Source: Mytilinidion resinicola (lineage: Eukaryota; Ascomycota; Dothideomycetes; Mytilinidiales; Mytilinidiaceae). Taken from it: a stretch of 64,000 bases of DNA. Positions 7,500-17,037 of this stretch are shown in pieces. The notes under the pieces are model-generated. The model was not told the DNA's origin and ran no database searches. It was given only the letters and a program-made list of their open reading frames with translations. Each line of letters begins with the position of its first letter. Positions within the stretch are counted from its first letter, which is position 1. A program made the position numbers and the translations under genes. Location: contig NW_022985447.1 of the NCBI RefSeq assembly GCF_010093595.1, positions 783,218-847,217 on the forward strand, in the 5' to 3' direction.

Positions 7500-10400
7500 A
7501 TGGTTGCACCGGTGTCGGAGCAATGCCGGTCCTGCATCAAGGACCTAAAGACCATCATCTCAACACTATCCAACCCTAGCAAACAGAAGGGCCGAGTCCA
7601 CCACGAGCAGGTGAACGACGAGTTGGAGAGGTTCAGTTTGTGGATTGGCAACATCGGAGCCATACATCCCCCAGAGTCTCCCATGTCTCTCGAGTCGCGT
7701 CTTTGTGAAGCCAACGATGTTTTGACTCATATTATAGATTTGCTGAATGATCTCAACGAGATTACCGGAGAACGTGGGTCTCTCACCTCCTTAATGCCTG
7801 TAAAGTAGCTGACACGGTCTAGTCTTGGGAATTATCTCTGGAGTGCGCGAGGGGGCGATGGTCTCTACACCTCGTGACGACGGCGAGGATGGAGACCAAA
7901 ACGAAGAAACAGAACTTCTGGAGGAATTCGGGGCCTGCATCACACGTCTCTTTAGAGTATCAAGCCTCATTCGCCAGGCTGCACCGAGGAATCTCTTTGC
8001 TAAAGCCCTCAGCCGGAATCGATATCGATTCAATGATCAGTACGACATCGCTCATGTGCGTGAAAAATTCCCGAAGCTTGCAACAGAAGAATTTGCGTGG
8101 CTCCAGAGGCGGCTCGGTCGAGCCATCACGCAACGCCGACACTATCTAAGCTACATCCAAGATCATCGCGAGAAACTTGAGGGCATACTCATCCAAGAGG
8201 AGACTCGGACACCTGAACCTGTAGCACTCGAATCGCATGCTCCAAGCAGGCAGCTTCCCGAGTCTTCTAGCCGGCCTTCCACGTTTTTCACGAAGGCTTC
8301 GAGTCTCACGCCAAGCCAAATTGCACCTCAGATGCTCACTACGGAAGAAGAATCAGATTCTGAGAGCGATGCAAGGTCATACACGACCATATCTCGTTCT
8401 GTTAATGGCGACCTTGACTCCTCAGCCACTGTTAAGATTCCAAAGCTTGATGAGCTGCGAATAGGGTCTAAGAAAGAAGTGGAATGCCCATTCTGCTTTC
8501 GAATCAGGAAGTTCAAGAACGAACAAGTATGGCGACGACATGTTTTCTCTGATCTCCGCTCCTACGTATGCACATTCCCTGACTGCAATACCGCGTACTT
8601 CGGCGATATTAACGAGTGGTTTCGTCACGAGATGCAGAACCACCGCATCAGCTATACCTGCCAGCTCTGCCAGAACAGGACTTTTCAGCTCAGAGAGCGT
8701 TATCTTGCCCATGTTCGGGACCAACATTCCAACATGCTGGAAGGTGGGGAAGAGCAACTCGTTCTTGATATTGCCAAAAAGCCGCTCAAGCAGATAGCTC
8801 CTCAGGAATGCCCATTCTGCTCAGATTGGGTCGACCGTCTCAAGGAGCGAGCAGTGGTCACTGGTATGCCTTCTGACGCAGCTGACCACATCCTCAACGT
8901 TGACCCAACCGTATTCAAACGCCATCTTTCTTCTCATTTGGAGCAGTTGGCGTTGTTTGCCATTCCTTTTGACTCAGCTACTAAGGATGAGATCAATTCA
9001 AATGCCGCCATCGAAGCGAATGCAGATGCTCGTTCGGACGGGTCAGGTCTCTCAGCCCTCGTCTTCGACAGTTCTAGGCCATCATCTCTAGCAAGCAAAG
9101 AAGACTTATCTGATGGCGTCTTAGTTACAGGAGGAGAGGTCGAGGCAGCGACAGAAAACGAGGAACGTGAAACAGAAGAGGCCAAGCTTTCACTCAATCA
9201 AGGAGAATACGACATCTCATCGTGGAAGCGCTCAAGTAGCGAGGACAGCACGCGGTCCACGCCCGCCATACTGTCACACATGCAGGACCCTACGCCATAC
9301 CCCACATTCTTGCAGTTGACCACAGTAGGTAGGTAGACTCGGCCTACAACTAGAACCAGGGAAAATTGGCTGACTGGAGACACAGACATACATCAAAAAT
9401 TCATTGATGTGGAGTGGGAGCAGCGGAACCGCTTAGCCAGGGGTGTGCATGATAAGGAGTCACAATGGTCGATATGCGGCATTGAAATGACGAACCGCAA
9501 CCGCTACGCCAATGTCAACCCATATCAATCTAACCGCGTGAAGTTACAGGTTCCCGAAGGCCATAACGACTACATCAACGCCTCGCCGATCCTACTGCAG
9601 TCCACCGCTTCGAAGAAAGTCACCAAGTTTATAGTTACTCAGGTACGTTGCTCTAGTTGTCTGATAGTCTTCTCTTATTTCCAATACAGGGCCCCAAGCA
9701 CGACACCTTTTCCCACATATGGCGTATGATTTGGCACGAGAACACATCCCCAGCCGTTGTGGTCATGCTCACGCCGACCCACGAATCCGGCCGTGAGATA
9801 TCCTGCCGATACTACCCACAAACCCTAGCCGCCTGCGACATGAAGGTCAACGAGGAGGACGAATTCGAAGACGGCCTGGAACACAACATAAGACTAACCT
9901 CTTTGAATGAGAATGCCGAGACAAGAACGCAGCTCAGGGAACTGGCCATGACCACCGAGGACGGAAGCGAGTCGAAATTGATTTATCATCTCCTGTTTGA
10001 GGGATGGCCTGATTTTCTGGTCCCCGAGGGCGCCGACCGAGAAGCCCTCCTCAAGCTCATCAAACTGTCTAGAGAACTAAATGCCGATAATTCGACGAAT
10101 CCCCGCATCGTGCACTGCAGCGCGGGTGTTGGCCGCAGCGGGACCTTCATCGCCCTCGACTGGCTGTTACAAGAGCTGGAGGAAGGAAGTCTTGACGACC
10201 TGCCGGAGGACCACGATCCGATTGCCGAAGTTGTGGATCAGCTACGCCAGCAGCGTATGATGATGGTGCAGGGCGACGCACAGTTCGGGTTCCTTTATGA
10301 GGTCCTGCGCGAGAAGTGGCGGGATCGGTATTGGAAGCTGCACCCAGAGACCGCTGGGAAAGGCGGTCCGGAAGACAGAGCGCAGACGACGCAAAAGCAG

Positions 10401-10514
10401 ACGACGCAAAAGGGGACGAGCAGGCACCAGAGCAAGAAATCGAAGTCGGACCTGGATGAGGATGCTCATGCGGAGTTGCAGGCTGAGCTTGCGGGCGCGG
10501 ACAGCAGCTTCTGA
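7500..10514 (+). CDS. C2H2 zinc-finger protein fused to a protein tyrosine phosphatase
   Basis: Four exons give 953 residues: 7500-7773, 7823-9328, 9386-9642 and 9690-10514. Introns of 49, 57 and 47 bp have donors GTGGGT, GTAGGT and GTACGT, CTGAC-like branch sites in the first two, and acceptors TAG, CAG and CAG. All phases fit. Residues 1-200 form the helical N-terminal domain common in fungal C2H2 proteins (FSLWIGNIGA, YDIAHVREKFP, WLQRRLGRAITQRRHYL). Zinc-finger-like pairs lie at about 313-475 (CPFC, CTFPDC, CQLC, CPFC and FKRHLSSHLEQLALFAIP). After an acidic linker the phosphatase begins near residue 580 (PYPTFLQLTT). It has NRNRY, DYINAS, WPD at 785-787, HCSAGVGRSGT with catalytic Cys822 and Arg828, and a glutamine-loop QQRMMMVQG. 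All catalytic elements are present. Fungal proteins with this N-terminal module usually carry other effector domains; a phosphatase partner is unfamiliar to me. The alternative is two genes: without the 57-bp intron the first part stops at 9334-9336. Confidence 0.78.
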
Positions 10515-10620
10515 TCCTGTCCGGCGTTCGTGCTTCTGCTTGATGCGCTCAGGCGAACACTGCATTAACTGTTGATACCTTCAGCTGGCATCCTGCTTAC
10601 CGGGTTAAAGCCTCACATTT

Positions 10621-10770
10621 ATGAACTCCCGTACGATGATGAGGCAGTGCGAGCGCTGGTGGGAAAGGTGGGCGAAGCTGCACCCTGTGGTAGCAGAGCG
10701 ACTGCGAGTTGAGCCAATCATTGGGCCTAAGTGTAAGAAGACAAGGTTGAGCATCGGGAGTGAAGTGAGA
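10621..10770 (+). pseudogene. Possible relic of a second phosphatase C-terminus
   Basis: A 50-codon frame contains CERWWERWAKLHPVVAERL, which resembles the end of the upstream phosphatase (LREKWRDRYWKLHPETAG). By eye, 27 of 38 bases match between 10648-10685 and the matching stretch just before the KLHP codons upstream. This suggests a decayed tandem duplicate of the phosphatase 3' end rather than a separate gene. The match is short and could be chance. Confidence 0.35.
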
Positions 10771-11150
10771 TGAGGAGATGCGGGCGCATCTGGAGGCCGA
10801 ATCGATCGACGCTCAGCTAGATTTCGACAAGGGTAAGACTTAAACGATCATCGACGGCTTGTTCCTTTTCCGATGACTGCAGATTTTGGTCTGGCCTGGC
10901 TATCCCAATGCCGGGCAGCACAGCTTACTCGGGCCCCGTCGGGTTTTTTCAGAATACTCTGTCGATTAGCCCGTACGTAGTACGGGCCTACGAGCTCAAA
11001 CGAAATACAGGCTCAAACAAAACAGAAATCACACTAAAGACTGATTCTAGTCCCTGGGAAAACCACACAACCTTACTAAATCATTGCTCTTTTTAAGAGA
11101 GAATACTCTAAGTTTATATACGTTCTACTATATCTCAAAAGAGCTACATA
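10771..11150. other. Intergenic DNA, no gene supported
   Basis: Ordinary base composition up to about 11000, then AT-rich. A stretch starting near 10778 reads MRAHLEAESIDAQLDFDKG before a GTAAG, which may be more phosphatase-tail relic. Nothing else is recognisable. Confidence 0.4.
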
Positions 11151-11761
11151 AGGGGAGCGCTACTCGTACACCCCCTTTTCACTACACGTACACCCCCTTT
11201 TCACTACACGTACACCCCCTAATCGCTACACGTACACCCCCCTCCTCTTGGCGCTTCACCACCTTCTAATTGGCTCGGAGAGCCCGGAGCTTCCTCCGGG
11301 CATTCGCCTTTACGTCTCTCTACACGTGATGCTATACGCAAAGCCGTACGTGATGCTATACACGAGGCCGTACGTGAGCTCGTATGTGAGGCCATACGTG
11401 ATGCTATACATGAGGCCGTACGTGAGCTCGTACGTGAGGCCGTACGTAATGCTATACACAAGGCTGTACGTGATGCTATACACGAGGCCGTACGTGAGCT
11501 CGTACGTGAGCTCGTACGTGAGGCTATACATGAGCTCGTACGTGAGCTTGTACGTGAGCTCGTACGTAAGGCTATACAAATTGGCATGATGTAATTGCTT
11601 GTGTTGTACATGGTCGCATTTGGAGAGAGCATTCGGAATTAGTGAGCGAGTTAAGCGAGCGAATCGGAGGCTACGGAACAGTGCTCCGAGCCAATCAGAA
11701 GGTGGTGAAGCGCTAAGAGGGTGTACGTGTAGTGAAAAGGGGGTGTACGAGTAGCGCTCCC
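11151..11761. mobile_element. TIR element E1 (non-coding, MITE-like)
   Basis: The left end (from 11151) and the right end (to 11761) are inverted copies beginning GGGGAGCGCTACTCGTACAC. They continue through CACCCCCTTTTCACTACACG to CACCACCTTCTAATTGGC, with TA just outside on both sides. The left arm holds about four tandem copies of a 21-22-bp subunit and the right arm about two, so the arms differ in length. The core is a 12-bp minisatellite. No transposase is encoded. A second, RIP-mutated family member is E2 at 11860-12756. The superfamily is unknown; the TA flank would fit Tc1/mariner or another TA-duplicating group. Confidence 0.7.
11332..11576 (+). repeat. 12-bp minisatellite inside E1
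   Basis: About twenty head-to-tail units of the form GTACGTGAGCTC, GTACGTGAGGCC, GTACGTGATGCT or ATACACGAGGCC. Each unit contains the four-base palindromes GTAC and often AGCT. Because 12 is divisible by three, several frames stay open and yield repetitive peptides on both strands; these are not taken as genes. Confidence 0.88.
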
Positions 11762-11859
11762 CCTATATAAATAGAATAGTATTTCTATTATTGTTACTAT
11801 TTTTAGTATACTTTTATTCTAGATATTTAAAATTACTAGTTAATACAGGAATAATTTAG

Positions 11860-12756
11860 GGCGCTGCTAATACTACACCCCCTAATTCTTATAAGTACAC
11901 CCCCTTTTCACTGCGCGTACACCTCCTCCCCCCTCTATTGTTTTACCACCTTCTAATTAGCTTAGAGCACTATACTAGAGCTCTGGGCATTTACTTATAT
12001 ATTATATAATGCTATACGCGGGGCTATATAAATCGGCGTGCAGCCTTTCTAATTTATACAGCCTTGCCAATTTATATAGCTTTATATATAAGCTTATATA
12101 GTATAAGTCTAAGTCTAAGTCTAAGTATAGAATAGAAATTCTATTCTAGAAGTGCCTATATATCTATAAGCATGCTAAACCTGTTAAAACCTTACCTTAT
12201 TACTGCTCCTTTATATTAAGCCTAGCTCTCTTATATTACTGCCTCCGCCTGCTTAATATCTTAGTTAATTTCCACCTTAATATCTTTATAAGCTAATATA
12301 GAAGCTCCTTTTAGCTAAGCCTCTATATCTAAAGATAAGGCTAAGGCTAAGGCTAAGGTATAGGCTCAGGCGTAGGCTAAGTACTATTTTACCTCTAAGC
12401 TTATACTTTTTTCTATAGTACCTTATCCTTTACACCAGGCGGCTAGCCGCGCTTTTTAGCTGCAGGTGCAGCTGTAAGTGCAGCTGTAGGTATAGCTGTA
12501 GGTGTTGCTATATATACTGCTATATGCGCTGCTATATTATAGACAGAGAAGAAGAGGATGTAATTAATTATAATTAAGGCTGTATTTAGAGAGAGCATTT
12601 GGAATTAGTAAGCAAGTTAAGCAAGCTGATCGGAGGCTATAGAGCACCCCTCCGAGCTAATTAGAAGGTGGTGAAATAACAGAAGGGGAGGAGGTGTATA
12701 TACAGTAAAAAGGGGGTGTATATATAGGAATGAGGGGGTGTGGTATTAGCAGCGCC
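11860..12756. mobile_element. TIR element E2, RIP-mutated relative of E1
   Basis: The left end GGCGCTGCTAATAC and the inverted right end flank sub-terminal CACCCCCT and CACCACCTTCTAATTAGC motifs shared with E1. A right sub-terminal stretch (GGAATTAGTAAGCAAGTTAA at 12600) corresponds to GGAATTAGTGAGCGAGTTAA at 11635 in E1, with G-to-A and C-to-T differences. The interior is AT-rich and differs from E1, carrying its own short tandem repeats. No coding capacity. Confidence 0.65.
12459..12540 (+). repeat. 12-bp tandem repeat inside E2
   Basis: About seven units related to GCTGTAGGTGCA and GCTATATATACT, again with 12-bp periodicity as in E1 but a different sequence. Hexamer repeats (AAGTCT near 12105 and AAGGCT near 12340) lie nearby. 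Confidence 0.7.
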
Positions 12757-12819
12757 TATAATTTATATAATATGTATTCCTTCTAAAAATAGGTATTTTA
12801 GGTATATTTATTAACTTTA

Positions 12820-13240
12820 TATAAAGGTATATAAGGTATATAGTAAAATAGTAAAGGTTTAAATAAGTGTTGTATTACTAATTAGTATATAAACTGGTTA
12901 AGATTATTACGTTTAAGAAGCGAGGCAGCAGTCTTAATATACCTTAGTTATTCTTTATTAGAATATAGTCTTTATTATAATAAAGAGTTAATATCTTTTT
13001 ATTAAGATAAAGCCTTTTTATATATAATAAGTCTATTATTATGACAAAGAGTTCTTTATTAGGACAAAGAGTTCTTTATTAGGACAAAGAGTTCTTTATT
13101 AGGACAAAGAGTTCTTTATTAGGATAAAGAGTTCTTTATTAGAATAAAGGAATAAAGGATCTATAAATAGATTTGTATCTATATATATATATATATAGAT
13201 AATAGAACAAAGAAATATATTGCTTATTCTTGTTCTAATG
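12820..13240 (-). mobile_element. Copia LTR (3' LTR of a truncated element)
   Basis: Longer, RIP-mutated copy of the solo LTR at 4285-4641. It starts TATAAAGG where the other has TGTAAAGG and ends TTGTTCTAAT. It is about 421 bp because a 20-bp hairpin unit, GTTCTTTATTAGGACAAAGA, is repeated about five times at 13040-13150 instead of two to three times. It is followed by GCGCCCCTATAAG, whose complement is a purine-rich tract expected before a 3' LTR on the minus strand. Confidence 0.75.
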
Positions 13241-13303
13241 CGCCCCTATAAGTGTTATATTCTATTCTACCTTATTTTATCTAATTTAGATAGATAAATA
13301 GAT

Positions 13304-13313
13304 NNNNNNNNNN
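13304..13313. other. Assembly gap (10 N)
   Basis: Ten undetermined bases at the junction of GATA-type and AT-type simple repeats. Confidence 0.99.
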
Positions 13314-13369
13314 ATATATATATATATATATCTATTTATATAATATATTATCTTCTATAAATGTATCTA

Positions 13370-13533
13370 TTTAGAATCTAGTCTTATATAGTCTACTATT
13401 TTAGTAAATCTAGTTCCTACTAGCGGGTTAGTAAATATATTAGCTATTTATTCCTTAGTATTAAGGTACGCTAGTTTTATTAACCTGTTTTATATATTTT
13501 CTTTTATAAAGTAATATTATATATCTATATTAT
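13370..13533 (-). pseudogene. Copia RNase H C-terminus, RIP-inactivated relic
   Basis: The minus strand reads NIDI-stop-YYFIKEN, then LIKLAYLNTKE-stop-IANIFTNPLVGTRF. This matches the universal end of Ty1/copia polyproteins (HIDIRYHFIRE... TK.QIADIFTKPL), with CAA/CGA codons turned to TAA and D to N changes typical of RIP. The 5' side is cut at the HIDI motif by the 3' tail of a LINE (13534 onward). Confidence 0.75.
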
Positions 13534-13881
13534 TATTATTATTATTAAGTTCTATTATGCTGATTTAGTTCCCGTAGGGGTCCATGCGGCAGTTCTATCT
13601 AAGCTAAGTATATAAGGAGAAACCGTTCGTGCTAGGCAGCGTTTGGATGAAAACCTTGCTTTCTGCGGTGTGTAGCGCCGTGCGCTCTTCATGCTAATGT
13701 ATAACTGTTGGGGACGCGTGGCAGCTCTGTTAAGCCGGCCACGGAATAAGCCATTGCGGTGCGTTGTTGTAAATCCATCCGGGGTCTAAGGTTGGGTCGT
13801 CCTCCTAGGTTCGGGTCGATTTTATTGGATTCCGGAGATGTAAGCTGGTTTATAATTAGCGTAAGAGCACGCGTACACGCG
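13534..13881 (-). mobile_element. LINE-b, 3' end (3' UTR and tail)
   Basis: Begins with an (ATT)n run, the complement of the (TAA)n tail of this LINE family. It then runs through sequence matching the 3' UTRs at 21336-21597 and 53280-53604 in inverted orientation. It is much less RIP-mutated than those around it. It is joined at GCACGCGT to a fragment of an A-family LTR. Confidence 0.75.
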
Positions 13882-14069
13882 TGCCACGCGCCGAAACGGC
13901 ATAGAGGCCGTACGCCACGCGCTCGGCCACGCCCTTATATCCGGTGGCCCGTCTCCCGTCTTCCTGTTCCTTATACAACGTCTTAATTCTCCACGTAGCA
14001 TTATATATAGCACCTAATTAACGCTCCTCTTTAAGCCCTCGACCTTTTACGTGTAGCGCTATTATAATA
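13882..14069 (+). mobile_element. A-family LTR fragment inside LINE-b
   Basis: The inverted counterpart of bases 1 to about 190 of the 410-bp A LTR: it contains the GTGGCCCGTCTCCCGTCTTCC and TATAGCACCTAATTAACGC stretches and ends GTAGCGCTATTATAATA, the terminus. The breakpoint with LINE 3' UTR sequence lies in the shared motif ACGCGT. Confidence 0.75.
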
Positions 14070-16195
14070 GGTAATAAGGTTTAGTAAATAGTACTTTACT
14101 AACTACTAGTTAATATTAAGGTTTTTATTAATATATATATATATTTTTATATATAGGCTTCCTTTATATAAAGTATTATATACTTTTATTACTATATATT
14201 TTTTTATAGCTTTTATATTACTAGTACTAGTAGTTAAGGCTAGGCTTTCTCCGCTTTTTCTAGGAACTTTTTTTAGGTTTTACAGCTTTTATTAATATTA
14301 TACTATATAATAGTAAGTATACTAGGTTATTTTAATATTAAACTATATCTATAGTATCTATAGTATTCGCTGCACCTATTTCGGCGCGTAGTTGCTAGCT
14401 TATATTATTTTCCTATAAAAATAGTATTTAGGTAATAGTTTTAAGTTATAAAAGTCTATCTATATTTCTATATATTATTAATTAAGTTAACTAGGTTAGA
14501 GGCTGTAAAAATAGTAATATAAAGTAAAAAGTATATAGTATCTAAAAAGGCGTTAAATAGGAAGATTACTACGTTAAATAAGCAGTTTATATTATTCCGT
14601 TAATTTTCGGCTAGCTTAGGTTTTTATTAGAATACTTAAATATTTTTAGTTATCCTACTTTTTTTAGTACTATTAGCGCTGGCCTTAGTTCTATACTGCC
14701 TTTATATATATTATTATTAGCAGCTTTTTTTTCCCTAAACTAGGTTAAGGTTATATATACCCCTAGCAGGGCCTAAAGCGTATATAAGCTCGGCCCTTTA
14801 TTAGTGTTATATTAGTATAGCATCGCCTACCTTTTTAATATAGCCTATAGCTAGGCCCCTTTTTTTATACTATATTTAGCACTATATACTAGGTAGTTTT
14901 TTTTATAGTTAGTATACTTTTTAGTATTTATTACTATATATTATTTTATATTATATTCCCTTACGTATACTATATATTAAATATCCTTTTTATAGTATTT
15001 TATAATATACCTATAGCTCTAGTATCTAAAGTACTATATAGCTATAAAGCCTACTTTATATTTTAAGGCTATTAGTAATTATCTACTTATTATAAATCCT
15101 TTTATAATAGCTTTATCTGCTATTACTTCTATACGCACGCTAGTAATAATTAAGCTAGCGTGTCGGCCTAGGTTTTTTTATACAGCCTTAATACCCTTTT
15201 TATTCTTCTATATTATTTTTTTAATAACTAGGCCTAGGTTAATTATCGCGTTAGCTCTAATAATATTATTTTTAAGTATTTAGCTTTCTAGGTTTAAGTT
15301 TTTAGGTACTTTATATACCTCTATTAGCACTGCAGGCAGTTATATATATACTGTTTTACCTAGCACCTGCACCTATTCCCTTTTCTTAAGCAGTGCTTTT
15401 TTTATAGCCTTATCCGTAATATATACCTTAATATCTCCACTCTATAGCTTTTTTATACCGCTAATCTTTATTATATCCGGTGGTCCGGCTGCTTAAAGCT
15501 TTTAGATAATAGTTATATTTATATCTACTATAGTTATAGTTCGCTTATTATTATTCTTAATATAAATAGTAATTTTATAGATATTTATAGGTTGCCCTAT
15601 ATACTACCTATTTCCTGCTACCTTCCTATATTGCGCAGCTATACCGCTTAGTATAGCTAATAGTATTATACCTGCTACTGCTACTGCTACTACTACTACT
15701 GCAGTATACGTTTTCCTATACGTTAATAATACGTGTACCTTCTTTTTTATATCCTCTATTATTTTTATTAGCTTTTTCTATAGTATCTGCTATAGGTTAT
15801 TCGCAGTATTTAAAAGGCCGAATAGAACGCGTTCTGTAAAGTTATAGAGGGTTTAGATAATTGCATTTATTTTAAAGAATTAGATTAGCTTATTCCGTAA
15901 GAGGTCTTATATACTATATATTTTATTAATAAGGTTTTAGACGTTTTAGTAGACGTTTTTAATAGGCTTCGGGTTTTAGTATTAGTTTTAGCGTTGTTAT
16001 TATTATTGTTATTAATACTATTGCTAGAACGGCTGCGCGTTAGAAGTTGTAATTCGCGGTATACCTACTATAACGCCGCCGGCACTACTTATAGGGCTTT
16101 AAGGCTGCGTATAATTGTTTACAGGGCCTTAGATAGCCCCTAGGGGCCCTTTTTAGGTTATATTTCTAAAATACTATAGGGTTAATTATATCGTG
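14070..16195 (-). pseudogene. LINE-b, 5' half (ORF1 and start of ORF2), RIP-destroyed
   Basis: An inverted, closely related copy of LINE-1 segment 17038-19145. It has the same poly-glutamine-coding triplet run (around 15995), the same GGTATACC...GCCGCCGGCACTAC block near 16050-16090, and the same 5' end at ...TATCGTG (16191-16195). Every frame is riddled with TAA/TAG. With 13534-13881 it makes one minus-strand LINE whose middle was replaced by an A LTR fragment. Confidence 0.75.
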
Positions 16196-16205
16196 TTTTT
16201 TTTTT

Positions 16206-17037
16206 TATATATTATATATTTATTATATTTATCTTTAATATATAATACCTAAAATATCTATTTATAAAGTAGGTAGTTTCTATTTAGCCGTTTATTTTCT
16301 TTATTATAAATACCTATTTTACTAATAGAGTATAATACTTTATAGATCTCGATTTTAGTTTATTTTCTATATAGCTTTAGCAGTTCTTATTCTAGTTTAA
16401 TACTAAATTTTCTATTACTAAACTACTTTTCTAGTTTATAATTTTTATTACTATTATAGTACTCCTTACTATTTTTAATAGGTAATTTATTATCTAGTTT
16501 TTACTAAATATTATAGCTTAAGCCTTTTAATATATCTAATTTTACGTAGGTTTCTATATTAATAGTTGCTGTTATTAATATTCCTGCGGCTACGGCTATT
16601 TTTACTTCCTCTTTTCTAGTAAGCTATTTTATAACTTTTTCTATAGCTTTTAGAAATTAGTAACTAGCTAGTACTTTTAGCTCTATACCTGCTATAGTAT
16701 TTTCGGCTTTTTATACTTTTTATTCTTTATTAAAGCGTGCAAGAATTTCTTTTGCGCTCTATTTATATATAGCTATAATCCTATTAACCTATACTTCTAT
16801 ATTTAGTAATTTAGTTTTACTATTATTCTATAGCTTAGGTATACTAGTTTAGGATTTTAATTATAGCTTAATTATTTAGAATACCTTATTTATTTTTAAT
16901 AAGTAGTTAATTTCTATACTTTTAACTTCTATATCTATATAGTAGTTATCTATAAAATTACTATTATACTTTTTATTTCTTATTATAGTAATAGTATATC
17001 TTCCCCTACTTTAGGTTAAGTAGTACTCTATTACCTA
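16206..17037 (-). pseudogene. B3 gypsy element, gag-protease portion left of LINE-1
   Basis: Matches the minus-strand gag/protease region of B2 (about 43980-44815) with heavy RIP changes. It ends at TACTCTATTACCTA (17024-17037), the left target duplication of LINE-1; the element resumes at 53605. The left edge abuts the 5' end of LINE-b through a T-run, and the same junction recurs at 56142-56151. Confidence 0.7.

Noticed and set aside
9409..9729. Separate short gene starting inside the phosphatase
   Set aside because: It is the phosphatase exon read through the third intron (9643-9689).
11219..11632. 137-codon minus-strand frame and overlapping frames on both strands
   Set aside because: They come from a 12-bp minisatellite, which stays open in several frames and yields only repetitive peptide.
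12335..12390. Telomere-like hexamer run (AAGGCT)n
   Set aside because: Does not match TTAGGG, is short and degenerate, and lies within E2.
13040..13150. Direct repeats of about 20 bp, CRISPR-like at first sight
   Set aside because: The units are contiguous with no unique spacers, lie in a eukaryotic Copia LTR, and are hairpin repeats.
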